From NCBI GenBank assembly GCA_000953735.1, contig LN554852.1, positions 4,785,846-4,849,845 on the forward strand: a DNA stretch of 64,000 bases. The letters are read 5' to 3'. Source of the DNA: Moritella viscosa (GTDB lineage: Bacteria > Pseudomonadota > Gammaproteobacteria > Enterobacterales > Moritellaceae). This document shows positions 39,606-49,811 of the stretch, piece after piece. The notes below the pieces were generated by a model, which was not told where the DNA came from, searched no databases, and saw nothing but the letters and a program-made list of their open reading frames with translations. Numbering within the stretch: position 1 is the first letter of the stretch; each line of letters starts with the position of its first letter. Both the position numbers and the translations under genes were made by a program.

Positions 39606-39745
39606 TTTATATTGAACCCAATAAAATTTGTTTAAACTATCACATATAGTTATCTATACGTGAACTATATACCTTACTCATCCCTTCGAATAAGTACATG
39701 GCGTCATTAGGACAAGGAACCACCACAGCACCTTGTTCGTGGGCA
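39606..39745 (-). promoter_or_regulatory. Untranslated leader of rplM, possible autoregulatory site
   Basis: Between the likely transcription start and the rplM ATG lie about 140 bases with local structure: ATATAGTT (39644-39651) pairs with AACTATAT (39663-39670). E. coli L13 represses its own operon through the leader; whether this leader has the same target is inference. Confidence 0.4.
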
Positions 39746-39751
39746 GCGCGT

Positions 39752-39780
39752 ATTATAAAGAGAAATGAGCGAAATTTCAC
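39752..39780 (-). promoter_or_regulatory. rplM-rpsI promoter
   Basis: On the minus strand a consensus TATAAT (39752-39757) lies 17 bases after GTGAAA (39775-39780), followed by a GC-rich stretch as is common at growth-regulated ribosomal promoters. Confidence 0.65.
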
Positions 39781-39853
39781 CTATATTTTAAAAAAAATAA
39801 GATTAATCTCAAAAAACATCAGAATAAGGTCAAGAAAATGACTGAAATTAAGA

Positions 39854-40786
39854 TTATTTCCGTAATTTAACTTGATGCACTTGATGATTTAGGTCTTTAG
39901 TAAGAATGAGGTTAGCACGTTCTCGCGTTGGTAAGATATTTTCTACTAAGTTTTTACCATTAATTGTACGCCAAATGTTCAATGCTACATCTTTTGCTTC
40001 ATCCTCACCCAGTTTAGCGTAATGATGGAAATAGGAACTTGAATCGGTAAACGCACTTTCTCGGAGTTGCAAGAAACGTTGCACATACCAATTTTCGAGG
40101 TTTTCAGTCTCAGCATCGACATAAATAGAGAAATCGACAAAATCAGAAACAAATACCCGATGCGGATCATTAGGGTATTCTAATCCCGATTGTAATACAT
40201 TTAAGCCTTCCAAAATAACAATATCAGGCTGCTCAACAACCACTTCTTGGTCTGTTTCGATATCATAAGAAAAATGTGAATAAACAGGAGCCGTGACACG
40301 AGCATGACCCGACTTTATATCTGCCACAAATTTAACTAAGCCATTAATGTCATAACTTTCAGGAAAGCCTTTACGCTTCATCAAACCATGCTCTTTTAAA
40401 TGCGCATTTGGATACAGAAAGCCATCAGTGGTGATTAACGCCACCTTAGGATGTTCACTCCAGCATTGTAATAATGCTTGCAAGATCCTAGCTGTGGTAC
40501 TTTTACCGACAGCGACACTACCCGCGAGACTGATAATGTAGGGTACTTTAGCCACTTTACGACCCAAGAATTGATCGCGAACAAAACGGCGTTGAATTCG
40601 ATTAGTAACATATAGGTTAAGCAAACGTGACAAAGGCAGGTAAATATCACACACCTCTTCAATAGAAACACGTTCATTAATACCTTGTAACTGTTTTAAC
40701 TCGAGAGCTGATAAGGTCAAAGGTACTGACTCTCGAAGTTCAGCCCAATATTCCCTGTTAAACACTTGGTATGGTGAATAATTCAT
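39854..40786 (-). CDS. coaA: Pantothenate kinase, type I
   Basis: A 310-residue P-loop kinase that catalyses the first, CoA-regulated step of coenzyme A synthesis. The P-loop GSVAVGKS is at 89-96. Other family segments are [33 protein letters not shown] and [10 protein letters not shown]. Length is normal. Its position between rplM and zapE is unusual: in E. coli and many relatives these are adjacent, and coaA lies elsewhere. With coaE at 6.9 kb, two CoA genes are in this window but not in one operon. Confidence 0.96.
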   Translation of the reverse strand: MNYSPYQVFNREYWAELRESVPLTLSALELKQLQGINERVSIEEVCDIYLPLSRLLNLYVTNRIQRRFVRDQFLGRKVAKVPYIISLAGSVAVGKSTTARILQALLQCWSEHPKVALITTDGFLYPNAHLKEHGLMKRKGFPESYDINGLVKFVADIKSGHARVTAPVYSHFSYDIETDQEVVVEQPDIVILEGLNVLQSGLEYPNDPHRVFVSDFVDFSIYVDAETENLENWYVQRFLQLRESAFTDSSSYFHHYAKLGEDEAKDVALNIWRTINGKNLVENILPTRERANLILTKDLNHQVHQVKLRK

Positions 40787-40862
40787 TAAACTAAAAGCCT
40801 ACTTAACGCTCTAATAATTACTTACTTCACAAGTTTAGAAGCAAATCTTTGAATGGATTTAA

Positions 40863-40887
40863 TGACGTAATAACACTATTAACGTCA
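40863..40887. repeat. Inverted repeat upstream of coaA
   Basis: TGACGTAATA (40863-40872) and TATTAACGTCA (40877-40887) form a near-perfect palindrome with one extra base and a 4-base centre, about 77 bases before the coaA start. It has the look of a protein-binding site; no regulator is identified. The rest of the coaA-zapE gap shows nothing I can name. Confidence 0.45.
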
Positions 40888-41035
40888 CTTTGTCAGTCCA
40901 TGTCCGCCGAAACAATAGCCTATATACTTACCGTAACTCAATCAATAAATACGTTTATTACAGTATTAATTTTAATAACGCGCACAAAAGCTACCTATTT
41001 AGTGCTAAAAACAGGCGTGTTTTCGTCATGCTAAT

Positions 41036-42148
41036 CTAAGGTAAATGTTCACGTGCCAAATATTCATGGGATTGCATTTCTTGTAAACGTGATAAACAGC
41101 GGCGGAATTCAAAATCGAGTAAACCAGTACTGTACAAGGCTGACATTTCAAATTCGGCTGAAATAATTAAGGTAACGTTACGCTCATAAAACTCATCTAC
41201 CATCGCAATAAATCGACGGGCAATATCATCCCTTAGTCGCCCCATTTGTTTCACATTGGCTAATAATACAGTGTGATAAATACGAGAAATTTCCATGTAA
41301 TCAACCTGACTACGTGGCCCTCCACATAACTCTGCAAAATCAATCATCAATACACTATCTGCTTCTGCTAAAGTAGGTATTTGACGGTTTTCAATTTCTA
41401 TCGATTGATTATACTGACGAGGATCACAAGATAATTGTTGAAAGTATTGATCTAAATTTTTCTGAGCCACACCATCTAATGGAAAATGATAAATTTCAGC
41501 TTGCTCTAGAGTACGTAACCGATAATCAACGCCACTATCTACATTAATAATGTCACAATTTTGATTAATCAAATGAATCGCAGGTAAAAAACGTGCGCGC
41601 TGCAAGCCGTTACGGTAAAGCTCGTCAGGAATAATATTTGATGTGGCAACCAAGATAACTTGATGAGAAAATAATTCTTCAAATAATGTACCTAAAATCA
41701 TCGCGTCAGTAATATCCGAAACAAAAAATTCATCAAAACAAATAACGCGTGTTTCGTTAGCTAGCTTCTTTGCGATCACTTTCAATGGATCTTTTTGTTG
41801 CGCTAATCCTTTCAGTTCTTGATGGATTCTATGCATAAAACGATGGAAGTGAATACGGGTTTTATTCTCGAACGGGAGGCAATCGTAGAAAGTATCAACT
41901 AAATAGGTCTTACCTCTTCCTACTCCACCCCAAAAATAAATACCTTTAACTGGATTCATTAGCGTCGGTGTAGGCTTTGCTTTTAACCCTTTAAACTTGG
42001 CTAAGAAGCTGCGTTTTACGGGTTTATCTGGTACAACTAATAATTCATCAAACAGCCGTTGTAGTGCTATTACTGCATTCTCTTGTGCCGCATCAAACAT
42101 AAAGTCAGGGCGCTTTAAATCAAGCTGATATTTTTTTATTGGGGTCAT
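41036..42148 (-). CDS. zapE: Cell division protein ZapE (AFG1-like ATPase)
   Basis: A 370-residue ATPase of the AFG1 family that, in E. coli, associates with the Z-ring late in division. The start at 42148 (MTPIKKYQLDL) matches the family; an upstream ATG at 42196 adds 16 unconserved residues. Walker A reads GGVGRGKT, Walker B VICFDEFFVSDI, followed by ATSNIIPDELY and the arginine-rich FLPAIHLI region. It is divergent from zapG. Confidence 0.95.
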   Translation of the reverse strand: MTPIKKYQLDLKRPDFMFDAAQENAVIALQRLFDELLVVPDKPVKRSFLAKFKGLKAKPTPTLMNPVKGIYFWGGVGRGKTYLVDTFYDCLPFENKTRIHFHRFMHRIHQELKGLAQQKDPLKVIAKKLANETRVICFDEFFVSDITDAMILGTLFEELFSHQVILVATSNIIPDELYRNGLQRARFLPAIHLINQNCDIINVDSGVDYRLRTLEQAEIYHFPLDGVAQKNLDQYFQQLSCDPRQYNQSIEIENRQIPTLAEADSVLMIDFAELCGGPRSQVDYMEISRIYHTVLLANVKQMGRLRDDIARRFIAMVDEFYERNVTLIISAEFEMSALYSTGLLDFEFRRCLSRLQEMQSHEYLAREHLP

Positions 42149-42327
42149 TATAATTACTAATCCTTTACTGTTTCTAACGCCTTGCTCACCACGCATTAAT
42201 AATAATCAATGCTACCATGTTGTATTCTTTTGAAATACACTATTTTAAAACTAAGGAGCTTATATTAGAGTATCAGAATGAGTGTCCCGTATTAGTAGAA
42301 TACAAATTACCATTTAACGAGGTGTAT

Positions 42328-42699
42328 ATGCCCTATCTTGAAATATTAATTAGTTTGGTTATCGGTATTATTATCGGTTTTTCTATTGCTAAGATAACCA
42401 ACACAAAAGATCAAACAGGTAAGTTTAAGGGTAAACTACTGGCCAAAGAAGCTGAAATTGAACAATACAAACATGATGTTAATGAACACTTCACCAGCAC
42501 CGAAGAATTATTAATGAAATTGTCTGATACCTATGTAGAAATGCAACAGCATTTAGCCAGCAATGCCAAACATTTATTAGATAATGTTGCCGTTAAAGAT
42601 ATTCCTTTTCAAACCAAAGAAGTTGTAGACCCTGCAGAACCAATAGAAGGGCAACCAAAAGATTATTCAAGTACGAGTTCAGGGTTACTGAACAAATAA
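42328..42699 (+). CDS. zapG: Z-ring-associated protein ZapG (YhcB, DUF1043)
   Basis: A 123-residue inner-membrane protein with one N-terminal helix (LEILISLVIGIIIGFSIAKI) and a cytoplasmic coiled coil (about 30-85), then a polar tail. YhcB links envelope growth and division in E. coli. I start it at the ATG at 42328, which has a GAGGTG site 6 bases upstream and places the helix at the N-terminus; the open frame begins earlier at 42217 but its extra 37 residues look unlike the family. Confidence 0.9.
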   Translation: MPYLEILISLVIGIIIGFSIAKITNTKDQTGKFKGKLLAKEAEIEQYKHDVNEHFTSTEELLMKLSDTYVEMQQHLASNAKHLLDNVAVKDIPFQTKEVVDPAEPIEGQPKDYSSTSSGLLNK

Positions 42700-42702
42700 C
42701 TT

Positions 42703-42729
42703 GAACTTTTAGCTTTCAACTACACCTAA
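42703..42729 (+). promoter_or_regulatory. Candidate sigma-E promoter before degQ
   Basis: GAACTT (42703-42708) and CCTAA (42725-42729) are 16 bases apart, close to the sigma-E consensus GGAACTT-N16-TCTRA. The predicted start is about 30 bases before the degQ ATG. Confidence 0.4.
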
Positions 42730-42766
42730 CTGTTTATGCTTCTAATTTTTAAAGGCTTAAACTGTT

Positions 42767-44125
42767 ATGAAACCTAAATTACACTTTAAAACCCTCACAG
42801 CTTTAGCATTAAGTACAGCAATAGGGTTAGCAAGTTTACCTGCAACAGCTTTCCCCCCCGCTGTTGCAGGACAAACCTTACCCAGTCTTGCGCCGATATT
42901 AGAGCAAGTAACCCCTGCAGTGGTAAATATTTCCGTATCTGGTACTAAGGTATCTCAACAGCGAATCCCAGAAGCATTTCGCTATTTCTTTGGCCCTGAA
43001 GGCCCAGGTTCTCAACAACAAACCCAACCTTTCCAAGGTTTAGGTTCTGGTGTAATCATCGATGCCGAACAGGGTTATATCCTCACTAACAACCATGTAA
43101 TAGCGGATGCGGACAAGATCCAAGTGATGCTAAAAGATGGTCATGAATATGATGCCAAACTCATCGGTGCGGATAAAAGCAGTGACATAGCCTTATTACA
43201 AATTAAAGCAAAAAACTTAACCGAAATTAAATTCGCAGACTCGGATAAATTACGTGTCGGCGATTTTACGATCGCCATTGGTAATCCGTTTGGCTTAGGC
43301 CAAACAGTAACATCAGGTATTGTCAGTGCATTAGGTCGAACTGGGCTTCAGTTAGAGAACTTGGAAAACTTCATCCAAACCGATGCGGCGATTAATAGTG
43401 GTAATTCCGGCGGCGCGTTAATTAATTTACGCGGCGAGTTAATCGGTATTAACACAGCTATATTAGGACCAAACGGCGGCAACGTCGGTATCGGTTTTGC
43501 GATACCGGCTAATATGGCCAACAATCTGATACAGCAAATTATTGAACATGGTGGAGTTCGCCGTGGTGTATTAGGTGTTACAGGCCAAGAGTTAACAACT
43601 GATCTAGCGAAAGCGTTTGATATTGATGTCCAATATGGCGCATTTATTAACCAAGTCACACCCAATTCAGCCGCAGAAGAAGCAGGTTTAATGGCCGGTG
43701 ACATTATTGTCAGCGTCAATAATAATAACATCCGCAGTTTCAGTGAATTAAGAGCCAGAATTGGTACCTTAGGCGCAGATAAAAAAGTCACTTTAGGTGT
43801 TATTAGAGACGGGAAAGAAAAACGTCTAATCGCAAAATTAAAATCCGCGGATAATAAGCTAGAAAATGCCAGTAATCTACATTCAGGACTTGAAGGTGCG
43901 GCATTCGTCAGCGCCGACAACAATCAAGGAGTGCTGATTGCGAAAGTCGAATCCCGTTCAATAGCGGCTGCATCAGGCTTAGAGGAAGGTGATATTATTA
44001 TTGGTGTGAATAAAGATAAAGTGAAAAATTTAGCCCAGTTACGTGAATTGCTCACTGCAGAAAAATCCACACTGGCACTTAATATCAAGCGGGGTAACCA
44101 GCATTTATTTTTAGTGTTACGCTAG
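42767..44125 (+). CDS. degQ: Periplasmic serine endoprotease DegQ (Do/HtrA family)
   Basis: A 452-residue HtrA protease. A signal peptide (about 1-28, ending ATA) is followed by the trypsin-like domain with catalytic His110 (TNNHVI), Asp140 (SSDIALL) and Ser214 (NSGNSGG), and two PDZ domains (about 255-345 and 365-450). The short LA loop and its position next to degS favour DegQ over DegP. It degrades and chaperones misfolded periplasmic proteins. A candidate sigma-E promoter precedes it. Confidence 0.95.
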   Translation: MKPKLHFKTLTALALSTAIGLASLPATAFPPAVAGQTLPSLAPILEQVTPAVVNISVSGTKVSQQRIPEAFRYFFGPEGPGSQQQTQPFQGLGSGVIIDAEQGYILTNNHVIADADKIQVMLKDGHEYDAKLIGADKSSDIALLQIKAKNLTEIKFADSDKLRVGDFTIAIGNPFGLGQTVTSGIVSALGRTGLQLENLENFIQTDAAINSGNSGGALINLRGELIGINTAILGPNGGNVGIGFAIPANMANNLIQQIIEHGGVRRGVLGVTGQELTTDLAKAFDIDVQYGAFINQVTPNSAAEEAGLMAGDIIVSVNNNNIRSFSELRARIGTLGADKKVTLGVIRDGKEKRLIAKLKSADNKLENASNLHSGLEGAAFVSADNNQGVLIAKVESRSIAAASGLEEGDIIIGVNKDKVKNLAQLRELLTAEKSTLALNIKRGNQHLFLVLR

Positions 44126-44182
44126 CACTTACATCACTTTACAAGTTATTTCCTACATTCTCCAAGAAAGAGATGCTATTCT

Positions 44183-44212
44183 CTACGTTGCTATTTTTGA
44201 TAGGTAACGTAG
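44183..44212 (+). repeat. Hairpin at the degS translation start
   Basis: CTACGTT (44183-44189) pairs with AACGTAG (44206-44212), and TAT with ATA inside. The right arm runs into the AGGG ribosome site of degS, whose start codon is GTG at 44223. Confidence 0.45.
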
Positions 44213-44222
44213 GGATATCTCA

Positions 44223-45308
44223 GTGCAAAGTTTGTTGTCATATATTTCAAAAAGTATCTTACTCGGTATCGCTGTCGCAACGATATTACTTTTAGCATTG
44301 CCACAATTAAAAAACAAACAAGGTTTAGCACTCACTCAACCATTTTCACTTGGTCTTAATGAGCAAATTAGTTTTTCTGCCGCTGTTAAACGCGCTGCGC
44401 CTTCAGTTGTCAATATTTATACACGTACCTACCAAAAATCAACTATTAATAGTAAGCCGACATTACGTCCGCAAAGCCTTGGCTCTGGCGTGATCATGAA
44501 TAAGAAAGGTTACTTACTTACAAACTATCACGTTATTGCCAATGCAGATCAAATAATTGTTGCGCTCCAAGACGGACGATTTTTCACTGCCGAGTTAATT
44601 GGTTTTGATAAATATACCGACCTTGCGGTGTTAAACATTGATGCCAAAAATTTACCCAGTATCCCACAAAGTAAACATGAACAGACCAATATTGGTGATG
44701 TGGTACTCGCCATTGGTAATCCATACAACTTAGGTCAAACTATCACCCAAGGCATTATTAGTGCCCGTGGTCGTATTGGTATGAGCACCACTGGCCATCA
44801 GAATTTCTTACAAACTGACGCCGCAATTAACGAAGGTAACTCGGGTGGTGCGCTTGTAAACAGTCTGGGTGAATTAGTGGGTATTAATACAGCATCTTTC
44901 CAATTGGCCGAAAATGTTGAAACCATGGGTATTAGCTTTGCGATTCCCTACCCGCTCGCGGTGAAAATTATGGATGCATTGATTGCCAATGGTCGCGTGA
45001 TCCGTGGTTATATCGGAATTGAAGGTACATCAATAAATACCGTTATGGCAAAATTACTTGGTTTGAAAGCCAATCAAAGTATTGTCATACAAAATACCGC
45101 GCCAAACTCGCCAGCAGAGAAAGCCGGATTAATCGCAGGTGATGTAGTAGTCAAATTCAATGGCACTGAAATTGATAATGTTATCTGGTTAATGGATATG
45201 GTGGCAGAACAGCGTCCGGGGTCAAAAATTAATTTAACGGTTATACGAGAAGGTAAACAATTCGATACCTCCGTCACACTCGGCGAGCTCCAAGCGAGAC
45301 AGCCATAA
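44223..45308 (+). CDS. degS: Site-1 protease DegS, sigma-E stress sensor
   Basis: A 361-residue inner-membrane HtrA protease that senses outer-membrane protein C-termini and cuts the anti-sigma factor RseA. One N-terminal membrane segment (about 12-28) is followed by the protease domain with His103 (TNYHVI), Asp133 (YTDLAVL) and Ser207 (NEGNSGG), and a single PDZ domain (about 255-345), the arrangement that defines DegS. It starts with GTG at 44223 behind a hairpin that may limit translation. Confidence 0.95.
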   Translation: MQSLLSYISKSILLGIAVATILLLALPQLKNKQGLALTQPFSLGLNEQISFSAAVKRAAPSVVNIYTRTYQKSTINSKPTLRPQSLGSGVIMNKKGYLLTNYHVIANADQIIVALQDGRFFTAELIGFDKYTDLAVLNIDAKNLPSIPQSKHEQTNIGDVVLAIGNPYNLGQTITQGIISARGRIGMSTTGHQNFLQTDAAINEGNSGGALVNSLGELVGINTASFQLAENVETMGISFAIPYPLAVKIMDALIANGRVIRGYIGIEGTSINTVMAKLLGLKANQSIVIQNTAPNSPAEKAGLIAGDVVVKFNGTEIDNVIWLMDMVAEQRPGSKINLTVIREGKQFDTSVTLGELQARQP

Positions 45309-45321
45309 TACAGACCTCGTA

Positions 45322-45360
45322 GATATAAAAAGGGCGCATATAATGCGCCCTTTTTATATC
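45322..45360. terminator. Bidirectional terminator between degS and murA
   Basis: An exceptionally long perfect stem of 18 base pairs: 45322-45339 with 45343-45360, loop of three bases. The GC core GGGCGCAT is flanked by A-runs and T-runs on both sides, so it can stop transcription from both convergent genes. Confidence 0.95.
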
Positions 45361-45417
45361 TTACAAATGCTACACGTTATTAGCCGTTATTTAAACGACA
45401 ACAATGTCAGAAGAATA

Positions 45418-46949
<1,532 letters not shown>

Positions 46950-47040
46950 AATACTTAAATCCTATTATATCGCCATTCTGAGCGTAGTTAAAACCGTACA
47001 TGCCGCTAGCGTTATTGTAATTGACCCTTAACTGCACGTT

Positions 47041-47089
47041 TAGTTTTAAGTGAATGGCAATCTAGCAGAAAGAATTGCGCTTAAAACTA
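47041..47089. repeat. Inverted repeat in the ibaG-yrbG gap
   Basis: TAGTTTTAAG (47041-47050) and CTTAAAACTA (47080-47089) are perfect complements, and GCAAT/ATTGC inside extends the stem. No T run follows. The whole gap 46950-47273 has no open frame that I can support and would hold the divergent promoters of ibaG and yrbG. Confidence 0.5.
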
Positions 47090-47273
47090 AAGTATTAAAA
47101 TAACCCGGTATTCTAAAAGTAATCGGTATAATACACAATCATAAAAGTATAACTATATGATGATTTCTACCCTTCGAGCTTGAATACTAAATAAGATTTA
47201 ACAATTTACCTTTTCTTTCAGTGCAAAAAGACCGAAAATAGTGTTCTTTCATATCAACTTTTAAACTGTGCCG

Positions 47274-48242
47274 ATGTTAACTACAAATATTATTATTTTA
47301 ATTCTTGGATTTATTGGACTTGTCATCAGTGCCGATAAATTCGTCTATGGTGCCGCAGGACTGGCGAGAAATTTAGGGATTTCACCACTGGTTATTGGTC
47401 TGACAATTGTCGCTATGGGTTCATCTGCGCCAGAGATGATGGTCGCAGTATCGGCATCACTTAATGGTTCACCAAACACAGCTATTGGTAATGCGATTGG
47501 GTCTAATATTACCAACATCACCTTAGTATTAGGTATCACCGCATTAATAAAGCCACTGCTCGTAGGCTCAGCAACGATCCGTCGCGAGATCCCGATGGTA
47601 TTAATTACCACACTACTGGCAGGTGTTGTACTATGGGATTTAAAACTAGAAATGTACGAAGGCATAATTTTATTATTACTTTTCTTCATTACTATCATCA
47701 CCTTAACCATCCTAGCATTAAAACGTCCAAGTAATGATCCACTTATCCAAGAACATAATGATGAAGTACCTGAAGGTGTGCCAACCTGGAAAGCGGTTGC
47801 TTGGTTAGTCTTCGGCATGATTGCATTACCTGTCAGTTCACATTTTCTTGTTGGTTCAGCCGTTGTTATTGCACAGTATTTTGGCATGAGTGATTTAGTG
47901 ATCGGCCTGACTATTATTGCTATTGGAACTAGCCTACCTGAACTCGCCGCATCCGTAACAGGTGTACTTAAAGGTGAAGATGACCTTGCTATTGGTAATA
48001 TCATTGGTTCTAATATATTCAACATTTTAGCCGTATTATCACTACCTGGTATTTTAGCTCCGGGCATGATTGATCCGGCGATTATTAGTCGTGATTTCTA
48101 TTATATGCTTGGCGCGACGGTGTTAATGCTGGTGATGGCAATGAGCTTTAGAGGCCGTCCAGGACGTATTACTCGTGTTGAAGGTGCCATTTTACTCGCT
48201 GGTTTTATTGCGTATCAATTCATTATATTTAGTAGCATTTAA
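47274..48242 (+). CDS. yrbG: Calcium/sodium antiporter YrbG (CaCA family)
   Basis: A polytopic protein of about 322 residues with two inverted repeats, each carrying the cation-binding alpha motif: GSSAPEMMVAVSASLNG with AIGNAIGSNITN, and GTSLPELAASVTGVLKG with AIGNIIGSNIFN. About ten membrane helices, and a polar loop with PSNDPLIQEHNDE in the middle. It probably exchanges Ca2+ for Na+ or H+. The ATG at 47274 is preferred to a GTG two codons earlier; neither has a clear ribosome site. It heads the run to the kds-lpt genes as in E. coli. Confidence 0.93.
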   Translation: MLTTNIIILILGFIGLVISADKFVYGAAGLARNLGISPLVIGLTIVAMGSSAPEMMVAVSASLNGSPNTAIGNAIGSNITNITLVLGITALIKPLLVGSATIRREIPMVLITTLLAGVVLWDLKLEMYEGIILLLLFFITIITLTILALKRPSNDPLIQEHNDEVPEGVPTWKAVAWLVFGMIALPVSSHFLVGSAVVIAQYFGMSDLVIGLTIIAIGTSLPELAASVTGVLKGEDDLAIGNIIGSNIFNILAVLSLPGILAPGMIDPAIISRDFYYMLGATVLMLVMAMSFRGRPGRITRVEGAILLAGFIAYQFIIFSSI

Positions 48243-48289
48243 TGCTGTTTAATCTCAGTATTAAACAATATTTTCATTAGGGAGTAACC

Positions 48290-49261
48290 ATGTCGAGTCA
48301 GTTTAACTATTGCCACAGCGCGCTTAATGTCATTAACACGGAAGCGGCAGCGATTTCTCAATTAAGCCTATATATTGATGCCACGTTTACCGCGACTTGT
48401 GAATTATTAATCGCATGTAAAGGCAAAGTCATTGTGACTGGCATGGGTAAATCAGGGCATATCGCCAATAAAATTGCCGCGACATTAGCCAGTACAGGAA
48501 CCCCTGCGTTCTTTGTACATCCTGCCGAAGCAAGCCATGGTGATCTTGGTATGATTGAACGTAGTGATGTGGTTATTGCGTTATCTAATTCAGGTGAATC
48601 AGATGAAATTCTAGCATTATATCCGGTGCTTAAACGCTTAAGCATTCCTATTATTGCAATGACAGGTAGTACTAATTCAACCATGGCGCGCGAAGCAAAA
48701 ATTAGTTTATGTATTAAAGTTGATAAAGAAGCTTGCCCACTGGGATTAGCACCGACATCGAGTACCACAGCAAGCCTAGTGATGGGTGATGCTATCGCAG
48801 TGGCCTTACTCGAAGCAAAAGGGTTTACCGCAAATGATTTTGCACTATCTCATCCCGGCGGTAGCCTAGGCAGAAAATTATTATTACGTATTTCAGACAT
48901 TATGCATAAAGGTGACGACGTACCAAGCGTACAACAAACCGAGACTATCTCTGACGCACTATTAGAAGTCTCTCGCAAAGGTCTTGGTATGACGGCTGTT
49001 AATGACGGGACTAAGCTAGTTGGTATTTTCACAGATGGTGATTTACGCCGTATCCTTGATGCACGTATAGATATTCACCAAACCCCAATCAGTGAAGTAA
49101 TGACACACAGATGTGTTACTATTAATGGACATATCTTGGCTGCAGAAGCCCTTGCCGTCATGGAAAACAAAAAAGTTAACGGTTTAATTGTCATCAATGA
49201 ACAACAAGAGCCCGTCGGCGCCTTCAACATGCATGACTTACTACGCGCAGGTGTACTATAA
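48290..49261 (+). CDS. kdsD: Arabinose-5-phosphate isomerase KdsD
   Basis: A 323-residue enzyme interconverting ribulose 5-phosphate and arabinose 5-phosphate for Kdo synthesis. The N-terminal SIS domain has VTGMGKSGHIANKIAATLASTGTPAFFVH in parts, NSGESDEI and PLGLAPTSSTTA; two CBS domains follow (about 205-323) with GIFTDGDLRR. A GGGAG site precedes the ATG. kdsC begins one base after its stop. Confidence 0.97.
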   Translation: MSSQFNYCHSALNVINTEAAAISQLSLYIDATFTATCELLIACKGKVIVTGMGKSGHIANKIAATLASTGTPAFFVHPAEASHGDLGMIERSDVVIALSNSGESDEILALYPVLKRLSIPIIAMTGSTNSTMAREAKISLCIKVDKEACPLGLAPTSSTTASLVMGDAIAVALLEAKGFTANDFALSHPGGSLGRKLLLRISDIMHKGDDVPSVQQTETISDALLEVSRKGLGMTAVNDGTKLVGIFTDGDLRRILDARIDIHQTPISEVMTHRCVTINGHILAAEALAVMENKKVNGLIVINEQQEPVGAFNMHDLLRAGVL

Positions 49262-49262
49262 A

Positions 49263-49811
49263 ATGATTAATACATTATACGGCCCAATCTCACAAGACAT
49301 CTTAACCAAAGCAAAAACATTAAAACTGCTCATTTGTGATATAGATGGCGTTTTTTCTGATGGCCGCGTATACATGGGTAACGACGGTGAAGAACTAAAA
49401 GCCTTTCACACTCGCGATGGTTTTGGCGTAAAATCACTCCTTAATGCCGATATCGAAGTTGCTGTGATCACTGGCCGTCAATCCACGATTGTAGCTAACC
49501 GTATGCAAGGTTTAGGTGTTAAACATATCTATCAAGGCCAAGACAATAAAGTCATCGCATTTAATATGCTGATCGAAGAACTAAAAATATCGCCAGAGCA
49601 TGTTGGTTATATTGGTGATGACGTTATTGATTTACCGGTAATGAATCTTTGTGGACTCAGCGTTGCCGTTGCCGATGCCCACCCCCTTGTTAAAAAAAGT
49701 GCCGACTTTAGCACCTCCATTCGCGGTGGTTTTGGTGCTGTAAGAGAATTAGCAGATCTAATTCTATTGGCCAAAGGGATTTTAGACCAAGCACAGGGCA
49801 CCTCTGTATGA
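49263..49811 (+). CDS. kdsC: 3-deoxy-D-manno-octulosonate 8-phosphate phosphatase KdsC
   Basis: A 182-residue HAD-family phosphatase that releases Kdo from Kdo-8-phosphate. The HAD nucleophile motif is LICDIDGVFSDGR, with later VITGRQS and YIGDDVIDLPVM as motifs II and IV. It belongs to the capless, tetrameric KdsC type. I start it at the ATG at 49263, one base past kdsD, not at 49188 inside kdsD. It overlaps lptC by 4 bases (ATGA). Confidence 0.96.
   Translation: MINTLYGPISQDILTKAKTLKLLICDIDGVFSDGRVYMGNDGEELKAFHTRDGFGVKSLLNADIEVAVITGRQSTIVANRMQGLGVKHIYQGQDNKVIAFNMLIEELKISPEHVGYIGDDVIDLPVMNLCGLSVAVADAHPLVKKSADFSTSIRGGFGAVRELADLILLAKGILDQAQGTSV

Noticed and set aside
47345-48067. A 240-residue open frame on the minus strand opposite yrbG
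   Set aside because: It is antisense to a clear antiporter with conserved motifs, its translation has no recognisable domain, and its composition (rich in Ser, Thr, Pro, Ile) is what a reverse-strand shadow gives.
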